NCBI RefSeq assembly: GCF_000143685.1
Contig: NC_014328.1
Span: 1,054,001-1,118,000, forward strand
Direction of reading: 5' to 3'
DNA: 64,000 nucleotides
DNA from: Clostridium ljungdahlii DSM 13528
GTDB taxonomy: Bacteria; Bacillota; Clostridia; Clostridiales; Clostridiaceae
The translations under genes were made by a program, and so were the position numbers. Below the pieces are notes generated by a model that was given only the letters and a program-made list of their open reading frames with translations, ran no database searches and had not been told where the DNA came from. Shown here piece after piece: positions 8,801 through 16,032 of this stretch (position 1 is the first letter of the stretch; every line of letters begins with the position of its first letter).

Positions 8801-10207
8801 TTGAGAATAACAAATAAAACATTATCGGACAATTTTTTAGCAGATATGCAGAGAAATCTTGAAAATTTAAGTAAAGTTCAGCAGCAGGTATCTTCTACGA
8901 AGAATTTTTCGAAGCCTTCTGATGATCCAATAAATGTTGAAAGAGCTATGCAGCTTCAAAGTTCTGTTAATTATACCACTCAGTATGGTTCAAATATAAA
9001 AACTGCAAATACATGGATGGAAACAACAGATACCACTTTAGGGCAAATAGGAACTGTACTTAGTAATATAAGAAACAATTTAGAGCAAGCAGGTGGAGTT
9101 TATACACAAGATGAAAAAGATAAAATTAATGACGCAGTAAGTCAGGAAGTACAGCAGGTTGCCACATTATTAAACACAAACTTTCAAGGAGAATATATAT
9201 TTGGGGGAACTGCAGGACTTTCAAAACCAATAACTACAACTACTGATGCTAATGGAATTGTTTCATTACAGTATGCTGATAAGGATGGAAATGCTGTACA
9301 GTTTCTTCCAAGTGTAGAGTCTAGTGGATTTGATAAAGGTAATTGGGAGGGCAAAAGTATAACTTTTACTGTTGATGGAAAGGATTATAAAGTAAACTTA
9401 AACTCTTCCTATTCAGGAATAGATGATGTGGTTAAAGATTTAAATAACAAAATACAAGGTAATAATGTTACGCCAACTCCAGCTAATCCACCTACTGCAG
9501 CTGACCCTGGAGTTAGGGATAAAATTAACGTAGTAAAGACAGATGATGGCAATATAAAAATTGTGGCTATAAATAGCAGTGATACTATAACATTGAAAGA
9601 TTCAGATGTATCTGACTTATCGTCTGCAAAGGGAAAACAACTTTCTAACATGACTATGGAAAACATAGGAGCAGATAAAAACATAGAAATTTCTCAGGGA
9701 GTAGTACTATCCTATAATGCAACAGCATCAGATATGATGCAGTATGGAAACAATTATAATACAACTTCAGGGGATAGCATAAATGCACTTGTAAATAGGA
9801 TACAACATCATTTAGCAGGGCAAGTTTTAAATGATGCAGCAGCCGGTGATCCAGGTGCAATAAATATACCAAATTCAGATGGAACACCCCATTATTATGT
9901 ATGGAAAACTGATGAAGATGCAGCAAAAAAGGAGCTAATAGGGCAGGATCTTACAGATATAGATGCAGCCTCAAAGAATGTACTTGCGATTCGCTCAAAG
10001 ATTGGTGCAAAAGAACAGAGAATGAGTGACTTAAGTACTCAAAATGGATCTTCAATAACAGACTTAAAAGAGGTACTTTCAAAAACAGAAGATATAGATA
10101 TTACCCAGAAGACCATAGAATATTATACATCTATTACAGTTTATCAGGCGTGTTTACAAACTGGTGGTAAAGTAATACAACCTACGCTTTTGGATTATAT
10201 TAAGTAA
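8801..10207 (+). CDS. flgL: Hook-filament junction protein FlgL (HAP3)
   Basis: FlgL is the second junction protein, sitting between FlgK and flagellin. The 468-residue sequence starts at a TTG (MRITNKTLSDNFLADMQ) preceded by AAAGGATGTGAT, and begins exactly where the family does. The N-terminal D0/D1 region includes QQQVSSTKNFSKPSDDP (near 30-46). The C-terminal coiled region ends with a TISVYQACLQTG-like stretch. A Pro-rich insert (TPTPANPPTAADPG) lies near residue 225. Confidence 0.95.
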   Translation: MRITNKTLSDNFLADMQRNLENLSKVQQQVSSTKNFSKPSDDPINVERAMQLQSSVNYTTQYGSNIKTANTWMETTDTTLGQIGTVLSNIRNNLEQAGGVYTQDEKDKINDAVSQEVQQVATLLNTNFQGEYIFGGTAGLSKPITTTTDANGIVSLQYADKDGNAVQFLPSVESSGFDKGNWEGKSITFTVDGKDYKVNLNSSYSGIDDVVKDLNNKIQGNNVTPTPANPPTAADPGVRDKINVVKTDDGNIKIVAINSSDTITLKDSDVSDLSSAKGKQLSNMTMENIGADKNIEISQGVVLSYNATASDMMQYGNNYNTTSGDSINALVNRIQHHLAGQVLNDAAAGDPGAINIPNSDGTPHYYVWKTDEDAAKKELIGQDLTDIDAASKNVLAIRSKIGAKEQRMSDLSTQNGSSITDLKEVLSKTEDIDITQKTIEYYTSITVYQACLQTGGKVIQPTLLDYIK

Positions 10208-10257
10208 GAGTTAATTATTAACTATACACTACTAATTGAACGTAGAGGGAGATAAGG

Positions 10258-10689
10258 ATGGAACTGAATACAAAATATCATGGAGTACTAAGTTATGAAG
10301 AAGAAGATATAATAATATTCGAAAAAGGAATTCCTGGTTTTGAACATTTGAAAAAATTTATATTGGTTCCGGCAGAGGAAAATAATTTATTTTATATACT
10401 TCATTCTATTGAAGATTTAAATATTGGAATTGTGGTGGTTTCACCTTTTAATGTAGTGAAAAATTATGAATTTGACTTAAATGATGACAAAGCATCTGAA
10501 CTTAATGTAAAGAGTCAAAATGACATTATTGTGGTAAATACAGTTCATTTGAATTCTAAACTAGAAAATATAACAGTTAATTTGAAAGCTCCCATAGTGA
10601 TAAATAAGAATGAAAATATTGGGGAACAATTAATATTGGATAGAGTTGATTATCCAATAAAATACCCACTTTTTAAGGGGGAGTTTTAA
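10258..10689 (+). CDS. fliW: Flagellar assembly factor FliW
   Basis: FliW binds flagellin and antagonises CsrA, coupling free flagellin to flagellin mRNA translation. The 143-residue protein has the family pattern FEKGIPGFEHLKKFIL near 22-38 and a C-terminal LDRVDYPIKYPL. The csrA TTG begins on the base after its stop codon, so the two are translationally coupled. The flagellin leaders in this window carry matching CsrA-type hairpins (see 18474 and 29205). Confidence 0.96.
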   Translation: MELNTKYHGVLSYEEEDIIIFEKGIPGFEHLKKFILVPAEENNLFYILHSIEDLNIGIVVVSPFNVVKNYEFDLNDDKASELNVKSQNDIIVVNTVHLNSKLENITVNLKAPIVINKNENIGEQLILDRVDYPIKYPLFKGEF

Positions 10690-10905
10690 TTGTTAGTTAT
10701 AAGCAGGAAAAAGGGAGAGTCCCTTCGTATAGGAGAAGATATAGAAATTACTGTTGTAAAAATAGATGATGGAAGTGTCAAGCTTTCTATATCTGCCCCT
10801 AGAAATGTAACAATACTTAGAAAAGAACTTTATAAGGAAGTAGTAGAAGAAAATAAAAATGCGATAGTTTCAGATATAAGTATTTTAAAAAAATTGAAAA
10901 AATAA
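10690..10905 (+). CDS. csrA: Translational regulator CsrA, copy 1
   Basis: CsrA is a dimeric RNA-binding protein that recognises ANGGA in hairpin loops and blocks ribosome binding. The 71-residue protein begins [15 protein letters not shown] and keeps the RNA-contact strand [14 protein letters not shown]. It starts at a TTG immediately after the fliW stop, with AAGGGGG as ribosome binding site inside the end of fliW. It is longer at the C-terminus than the second copy at 28114. Confidence 0.97.
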   Translation: MLVISRKKGESLRIGEDIEITVVKIDDGSVKLSISAPRNVTILRKELYKEVVEENKNAIVSDISILKKLKK

Positions 10906-10938
10906 ATTTGATAAATAAAATGTAAAGAGGTGTTTTGC

Positions 10939-11298
10939 ATGGAAGTTAAAGATATAGGTCAAGGAAGACAGCTATCTTTAGATTTTAATACATCTAATAA
11001 CGTTTTAGAGACTCAGCAAAGTACAGATGTAATTGATAAAACTACTGATAAAAGTTCAAGTGAAAAAAAGTTGACTGAAAAAGATGTGAAAAAAGCTGTA
11101 GATAAATTAAACAAACTGCTTGAGGACAAAGCTACCCACTTAAAATATGAAGTATGTGGCAAATTTAATGATATTACGGTACAAATAATAGATGATAAAA
11201 CTAATAAGGTTATAAAAGAAATACCACCTAAAAAGATAATAGAAATGGTAGATAAACTTTGTGAATTGGCGGGAGTTTTTTTGGACAAAAAAGTTTAA
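10939..11298 (+). CDS. flaG: FlaG family flagellar protein
   Basis: FlaG is a small protein of late flagellar operons that affects filament length in some species. The 119-residue sequence has a variable N-terminal half and the conserved C-terminal module (KYEVCGKFNDITVQIID, then VIKEIPPKKIIEMVDKL). An in-frame GTG at 10930 overlaps the AGAGGTG site, so the ATG at 10939 is used. It lies between csrA and fliS, as is typical. Confidence 0.9.
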   Translation: MEVKDIGQGRQLSLDFNTSNNVLETQQSTDVIDKTTDKSSSEKKLTEKDVKKAVDKLNKLLEDKATHLKYEVCGKFNDITVQIIDDKTNKVIKEIPPKKIIEMVDKLCELAGVFLDKKV

Positions 11299-11328
11299 AA
11301 CAATGATATTATTATAGGGGGGATTTTT

Positions 11329-11631
11329 ATGGAATTTAGGTTAAATAAAATAGACCCGGAAGTTCGCCGCAGAGTAAAGGAAACTACAAGTGCAGGAAAA
11401 GTTCATAATAAGTCAGGAATTTTTATAAATAAAGACTATAAAGGTCAGAAAAAAAATAGTCAGGGAGATTTTAAGGCAGAACTTACAAAATACAAACAGG
11501 GCAAAAGTAAAAAACGTATTTTTGTAGAAGCAAGTAAAGTGGAAGAAGTTCAAGTAAAAGCTTTTAAAGAAGATAAGGAAAACATTTCAACAAATGATGA
11601 AAGAGGAAACATTTTAGATGTTAAGAAGTAA
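11329..11631 (+). CDS. Small basic protein of the flagellar operon, function unknown
   Basis: This is a 100-residue Lys-rich protein (MEFRLNKIDPEVRRRVKE at the start) with no signal peptide, membrane segment or recognised catalytic motif. It has a clear GGGGGG ribosome binding site and the same base composition as its neighbours. It lies between flaG and fliS in the late operon, so a role in filament assembly or export is plausible but not shown. I do not recognise a named family. Confidence 0.75.
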   Translation: MEFRLNKIDPEVRRRVKETTSAGKVHNKSGIFINKDYKGQKKNSQGDFKAELTKYKQGKSKKRIFVEASKVEEVQVKAFKEDKENISTNDERGNILDVKK

Positions 11632-11700
11632 TTAATAATTAAGAATTAAGAATTAAGAATTAATAGTTGAGGTAGCACAATTATTAATTCAATAAGGGAG
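11632..11700 (+). repeat. Short tandem AATTAAG-type repeats before fliS
   Basis: Bases 11632-11662 consist of about four copies of an AATTAAG unit. TTATTAATTC near 11682-11691 could pair back with the repeats. This is a simple-sequence tract between the unknown small gene and fliS, with no gene content. Confidence 0.6.
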
Positions 11701-11709
11701 GTTTATTGT

Positions 11710-12096
11710 ATGTATGCAGGTAACGCTTATAAAACCTATAAAACTAATAGCGTAAATTATGCCTCAAAGGAACAGCTCCTTTTGATGCTGGTAGATGGTG
11801 CAGTTAAGTTTTCCAAGATAGGAAGACAAGCGATAGTTGACAAAGATATAAAAAAAGCTCATGAAAACATAATTAAGGCTGAAAATATATTTAATGAACT
11901 TATAATATCTTTGGATGTTTCCAAGGCAGGAAAATGGGGACAATCTCTTATGAGCTTATATGATTTTATAGTAAGAAGACTTATTGATGCAAATATGAAA
12001 AAAGATGTAAAAGTAATAGATGAGGTGATTCCACTAATAGAGGATGTCAGAAATACTTGGGAAGAGGCTTATAAGATTTCTAAAGGTAATAAATAA
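11710..12096 (+). CDS. fliS: Flagellin export chaperone FliS
   Basis: FliS caps the C-terminus of flagellin before export. The 128-residue sequence shows the family start YKTNSVNYASKEQLLLMLVDGAVKF (split over 10-36) and the helical SLMSLYDFIVRRLIDANMKKD near 76-96. GGGAGG precedes the ATG. It is the last gene before the fliD modules. Confidence 0.94.
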   Translation: MYAGNAYKTYKTNSVNYASKEQLLLMLVDGAVKFSKIGRQAIVDKDIKKAHENIIKAENIFNELIISLDVSKAGKWGQSLMSLYDFIVRRLIDANMKKDVKVIDEVIPLIEDVRNTWEEAYKISKGNK

Positions 12097-12106
12097 TAGA
12101 CGAAAA
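12081..12106 (+). promoter_or_regulatory. Possible sigma28-type promoter before fliD1
   Basis: TAAA (12081-12084), a 14-base spacer and GACGAAAA (12099-12106) resemble the local sigma28 motif with a weakened -10 (CGAAAA in place of CGATAA). It overlaps the fliS stop codon. The same variant -10 occurs at 59026. Confidence 0.4.
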
Positions 12107-12128
12107 ATAATTATCAACTGTCAATTAT

Positions 12129-12367
12129 TCAACTTTCGCAGTTTAAAAACTTTGCGAAACAAAGCTTTTGAAAATAACAAAGTTCAAATAACAAAGAACA
12201 GATAAAGATGATTTCCCTCGTACCTCAGGAAATCTATAATTTTAATATTTTCTGACGTTAGGAAGAAAATTATCCTTATTTGATATTTGAACTTTGCACT
12301 TTGTTCTTTAAAAATATTACTTCGTAATTTTTTTATATTAAGTTAATTTCTTATGTGCGAAAGTTGA
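12129..12367 (+). repeat. fliS-fliD1 intergenic inverted-repeat element (palindromic leader repeat, copy A)
   Basis: A 12-bp inverted repeat, TCAACTTTCGCA at 12129-12140 and its complement at 12356-12367, bounds the region. Inside lies copy A of a repeated palindromic element (about 12176-12308). It has the outer arm CAAAGTTCAAA, a central hairpin GATTTCC/GGAAATC at 12210-12234 and a closing TTTGATATTTGAACTTTG. A nested hairpin TTTCGCA/TGCGAAA is near 12134-12157. ATTAC-TTC-GTAAT followed by a T run (12315-12334) could act as a terminator. No gene is present in this 309-base gap. Confidence 0.6.
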
Positions 12368-12405
12368 GTTAATTATTAGTTAACGAGATAAAGGGGGAGA
12401 TAAAT

Positions 12406-14763
12406 ATGTCAGATAGTGTAAGTAGTATGCCTACAGGTGCAACTGGTGCTGGCGGTGGAAGTATGCTTAGAATTACCGGATTAAATACGGGTCTCGATGT
12501 AGATTCCATAGTAAAAAAGATGCTTAAAGGTGATCAGGCAAAACTAGATAAAGTTAAGCAGTCCCAGCAGCTGATTCAGTGGAGGCAGGACGCTTATAAG
12601 ACTATAATAAGTGATATACAGGATCTACAAAAATCTTTTTTTGATGTGAGTGATTCGGCAGATTATCTTTTAAATCAAGATAACTACAGTAATATGAATG
12701 CAGTAAGTGATGCTGCAGGACTTGTAAGTGCTACGGCACAGACTGGTGCTGCAGCCGGAACATATAAAATATCTGTAGCTGATGTGGCAAAGAATGCAGT
12801 TATTGGTGGTTCATCTTCTTTAAACAGTCAGGTTAAAATAACAGATATTTCAAGCTGGGGAGGATCAGGAAAATCTATATCATTTGGTATAGAAGGGGTG
12901 GCTAATCCTGTTACTTTAGATTTATCTGGATTTACAGGAACAACAGGAGCTAGTTTAGTTTCATATATTAATCAAAAAATAGCTGCGGATCCAAGTTTAA
13001 CGGGCAAAATGTCAACTTCTTATGTAGAGGATGGATCTAATAAATATATAAAATTTACACCATTAGATAATGATTCAAATATTGGAATAGTAAATGACAC
13101 TGCTAATGGTCATCCAACTAACATAACTGATATGGATGGTTTAGTCAATAAGCAGTTAGTATCAGCTTCAACAAGTACAAAGTTAACTGATCTGGGTAGT
13201 GGATTAGATGGGAAAATTGCATTAAATTTAAATTACAATGGAAAAGAAGTATCTGTTCAAGTAGATAACAGCAGCAGTGGAAAAAATGGTTCAGCAACTG
13301 TGGGAGATTTGATTACAGCTATTAGCAGTGCTACTGGTGGAGCTGTAACAGGTAAGTTTGATGATACCACGGGAAATTTCACACTTCAAACTACAGCTAC
13401 TGGAAGCATATCTAGCTTGAAAATAGAGGATTATTTATCAACTCATGGCCAGGCTGGAGATACGTCAAGTGAAACCACACCAGGTTTATTGGGTGCACTT
13501 GGTATGCCGGCAGATGCATTAGGAAAATCATATCAGGGAAGTGATGCTGAGGTTACAGTTACAGGAATCGATGGTCATTCAACTACTATGACTGAGTCCT
13601 CCAATAGTTTTACTGTAAATGGAATTAATTATAATGTAATTGGAAAAACTACAGATCCAGTAAGTATATCCGTAACTTCTGATACTACAAAGATATATGA
13701 TAAAATTTCAAATTTTATTGATAAATATAACAAGGTAATGGATGAAATTCAAACTAAATTGACTGAGAAAAGTGATAATGATTATCCACCGCTTACAGAT
13801 GCAAAAAAGAGCGCGATGAATAGTGATGATATAAAAAACTATGAAGCCAAGGCAAAGCAGGGAATTTTAAGAAACGATGAAGATTTGACAAACCTTATGT
13901 ATAGTTTGAGATCAGCATTTTCTAATGTAGTTCAGGACGGAAATGGAAATAGTGCTGCATCTGTTGCATTTGGTCAATATGGAACTAATGCTATAGGAAT
14001 AGATTTGTCTAATGATCCTGAGCAGCCAAATAAACTTGTTATTGCTGATAGTTCAAAATTAAGAGATGCTATAGCTAATCACGGTGATCAAGTTTTAAAA
14101 TTGTTTGCAGGTACTTATAATTCAGCTTTAAACAATAGATATAATATAGCTGGTAATGATTTATCAGCCTGGAAAGGGGCAGGTAAAACTATAAATCTAC
14201 AATCAAGCAGTGGAAATGTCGCAATAGATATGAGTGGATTCACGAGTGATTCTTTAAATGACTTAGAAACATATATTAATAATAAAATAAATGCAACATC
14301 TTTAAAGGGTATGGCATCTGTATCTACTTCAGTAGATGCTTCAGGAACAAAGCATATAAAATTTACTACATCAAGTGATATATCTATGTCAGCAACGGGT
14401 ATATCAGATTTACCAACTTCTTCTACGAAAATGCTTTCGGATAAAGATGCAGAATTTAATCAGTCAGGTATATTCTCAAGAGTAAAGGGTATATTTGAAG
14501 ATAATGTAGGTACGCTTGGTACGTCACTAAATAATGCCACATTAACGAAGTTTGCTAATTATCAAGATGATTTCAGTTTATATGGAGGTATAGGAAGTAC
14601 CCTTCCTGATCAGATATACCAGAAACAACAGCAAATTAAGGATTTGACTGATCAGATGACTAATGACGAAAAAAAGTATTACGATCAATTTACAAGGCTT
14701 GAAGTTGTTATGCAGCAGTTGAATTCACAACAATCTGCCCTTTCCATGTATACTAGCGGCTAA
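12406..14763 (+). CDS. fliD: Filament cap protein FliD, copy 1
   Basis: FliD (HAP2) caps the growing filament and folds flagellin. The N-terminal LRITGLNTGLDVDSIVKKML (residues 21-40) is the conserved FliD_N start. The C-terminal D0/D1 part contains DQIYQKQQQIKDLTDQM and ends RLEVVMQQLNSQQSAL. At 785 residues it is 171 longer than the second copy at 16022. A long Ser/Thr/Gly-rich central region includes an apparent repeat of AWKGAGKTINL/SWGGSGKSISF-type strands near 145 and 585. It is followed by a FliT-like gene, as is copy 2. Confidence 0.94.
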   Translation: MSDSVSSMPTGATGAGGGSMLRITGLNTGLDVDSIVKKMLKGDQAKLDKVKQSQQLIQWRQDAYKTIISDIQDLQKSFFDVSDSADYLLNQDNYSNMNAVSDAAGLVSATAQTGAAAGTYKISVADVAKNAVIGGSSSLNSQVKITDISSWGGSGKSISFGIEGVANPVTLDLSGFTGTTGASLVSYINQKIAADPSLTGKMSTSYVEDGSNKYIKFTPLDNDSNIGIVNDTANGHPTNITDMDGLVNKQLVSASTSTKLTDLGSGLDGKIALNLNYNGKEVSVQVDNSSSGKNGSATVGDLITAISSATGGAVTGKFDDTTGNFTLQTTATGSISSLKIEDYLSTHGQAGDTSSETTPGLLGALGMPADALGKSYQGSDAEVTVTGIDGHSTTMTESSNSFTVNGINYNVIGKTTDPVSISVTSDTTKIYDKISNFIDKYNKVMDEIQTKLTEKSDNDYPPLTDAKKSAMNSDDIKNYEAKAKQGILRNDEDLTNLMYSLRSAFSNVVQDGNGNSAASVAFGQYGTNAIGIDLSNDPEQPNKLVIADSSKLRDAIANHGDQVLKLFAGTYNSALNNRYNIAGNDLSAWKGAGKTINLQSSSGNVAIDMSGFTSDSLNDLETYINNKINATSLKGMASVSTSVDASGTKHIKFTTSSDISMSATGISDLPTSSTKMLSDKDAEFNQSGIFSRVKGIFEDNVGTLGTSLNNATLTKFANYQDDFSLYGGIGSTLPDQIYQKQQQIKDLTDQMTNDEKKYYDQFTRLEVVMQQLNSQQSALSMYTSG

Positions 14764-14819
14764 TATGAAAGTAAAAAAATAGGCTTTTGTTAAAAGTAAA
14801 GTCTAGGAGGATTTTTAAT

Positions 14820-15164
14820 ATGGAAGAATCTATAGAGAAAATATGGAAGGAGTATAGGGACTGTACTGTTAATATTATAAATACGGTAAAGCAGGGCAAT
14901 TTTGATTCTTTGGATAGTGAAATGAAAATGAGGCAAGAAATTTTAAATAAAATAACTTCTATGAAAGAGAATAAAGATTGTGCTAAAGAATTATATGATG
15001 AACTTCATATTAGTGAACTTGAGAAAGAATTAGAATCACTTATGAAACAGAAAATGCTTGTAATTAAAAAGAAGTTGGGAAGTATAATTAAGAATAAAAG
15101 AGCTAGTACAGCCTATGGAGGTATGGGAAAAGGCTTTGCCACTATTTTTAGCAAGAAAATTTAA
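14820..15164 (+). CDS. FliT-like small flagellar protein, copy 1
   Basis: A 114-residue, entirely helical, Lys/Glu-rich protein. The ATG at 14820 follows TAGGAGG by 7 bases. The in-frame TTG at 14787 lacks such a site. It ends in a basic tail (KRASTAYGGMGKGFATIFSKKI) shared with the paralogue at 17891 (KRKASTKG...IFSKKI). Its position right after fliD is that of FliT, the FliD export chaperone. Similarity is by size, position and helicity, not by a diagnostic motif. Confidence 0.7.
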   Translation: MEESIEKIWKEYRDCTVNIINTVKQGNFDSLDSEMKMRQEILNKITSMKENKDCAKELYDELHISELEKELESLMKQKMLVIKKKLGSIIKNKRASTAYGGMGKGFATIFSKKI

Positions 15165-15276
15165 CTACCATAAGATAGCTAATATGTAAGAATTAAGGGA
15201 AATTTTCTGAAGTGAAGCAGAATAAAATCTTCCATAACTATTAATTCTTAATTTTTAACTATTAATTAATAAAAAT

Positions 15277-15315
15277 GCGGGCAGGATGCCCATTAAAATT
15301 CAAGGAGGAATTAGT
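15277..15315 (+). promoter_or_regulatory. Orphan flagellin leader with CsrA-type hairpin, no flagellin attached
   Basis: GGGC-AGGAT-GCCC at 15279-15291 followed by TTAAAATT and CAAGGAGGAATT (15301-15312) repeats the fliC1 leader almost exactly, but no ATG or flagellin codons follow. It appears to be a scar of a third flagellin copy. Confidence 0.7.
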
Positions 15316-15565
15316 TATATAATATAATCTGGACGGTTAATAAAAGGCTTTTAGAAATCAATAAGTGAAATAATTAAGAAAAAGCAGCCAATCCTTTTTT
15401 ATTTTGTTTGTTTCATTACTTACAATAATAAAACAAATAGGGAGGGGTTTTTTTATGTCTTAAATTTTTCTACACAAGTCATGTTAAAGTAAATCTACTT
15501 TCTTTCGACATATTAAAATAATAATCAATAAATTTATATAAAAAAGTAAAAGTAATCAAAATTTA
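15316..15565 (+). other. Gene-free spacer with remnants
   Basis: This stretch holds no gene. It contains GGGAGGGG with an ATG two codons from a stop at about 15441-15463 and a T-rich tract near 15397-15410. It resembles decayed leader material between two flagellin-type leaders. Nothing else is recognisable. Confidence 0.4.
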
Positions 15566-15592
15566 TAAAGTAAAAAAAGATAATCACGATAT
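15566..15592 (+). promoter_or_regulatory. Sigma28-type promoter of the flagellin remnant/fliD2 unit
   Basis: TAAA (15566-15569), 15-base spacer, CACGATAT (15585-15592). The -10 core CGATAT matches the SigD consensus. It lies at the same distance from the flagellin-type leader as the fliC1 promoter at 18283. Confidence 0.65.
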
Positions 15593-15610
15593 AGTAAATA
15601 AGAATCATAA

Positions 15611-15732
15611 AACAAATAACAAAGTGTAAATTAAATAACAAGGTTCAAAGAACAAAAAATGAAGATTTTCGGTATTAGCCGAAAATCCACCTAATTTGAA
15701 CTTTCATATTTAAACTTTGTTCTTTATCTTGT
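15611..15732 (+). repeat. Palindromic leader repeat, copy B
   Basis: The order is A-rich AACAAATAACAAAG, then GTTCAAAGAACAAAAAATGAA, then a perfect 9-bp hairpin GATTTTCGG/CCGAAAATC (15664-15672 with 15679-15687), then CCTAATTTGAACTTT and TTTAAACTTTGTTCTTT. It lies between a sigma28-type promoter and the flagellin-type ribosome binding site, so it would be transcribed as 5' leader. Confidence 0.7.
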
Positions 15733-15769
15733 TTAATAAAACCTTAGGGTTTACTAACAAAATAAAAAT

Positions 15770-15805
15770 GTGGGCAAGGATGACCATTTAAAATTCAAGG
15801 AGGAA
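15770..15805 (+). promoter_or_regulatory. Degenerate CsrA-type hairpin and ribosome binding site before flagellin remnant
   Basis: GGGC-AAGGAT-GACC at 15772-15785 matches the fliC1 hairpin but the right arm has GACC in place of GCCC, which breaks one base pair. CAAGGAGG follows at 15796-15803. Confidence 0.55.
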
Positions 15806-15810
15806 TTTTT

Positions 15811-16032
15811 ATGATAATCAATCACAACCTTATGGCAAATAATGCTATAAGAAACATGAACATCAACTCAAATAATGCTAGCAAATCATATGTAACAGGT
15901 CTTGCAATATCAGAAAAAATGAGAGGACAAATCAATAGATTAAATCAGACCTCATTTAATGCTCAAGATGGTATCTCCATGGTACAGACGGATGAAGGTG
16001 CATTAGAAGGAGGAGATAAGCATGTCAGATAG
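15811..16032 (+). pseudogene. Truncated flagellin remnant fused to the fliD2 start
   Basis: The 73-residue frame begins MIINHNLMANNAIRNMNIN as in full flagellin. It has lost 18 codons (fliC1 has [18 protein letters not shown], here YVT), an in-frame deletion of 45 bases net. It follows flagellin again through [13 protein letters not shown] to EGAL and then runs into the ribosome binding site of fliD2. Its stop overlaps the fliD2 start by 11 bases. It cannot form a filament subunit, but it places the flagellin promoter and leader in front of fliD2 and may act as a translated leader peptide. Confidence 0.8.

Noticed and set aside
11632-11700. CRISPR-like or satellite repeat
   Set aside because: Only a simple 7-base tandem tract with no spacers. 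No CRISPR array or cas gene was seen anywhere in the window.
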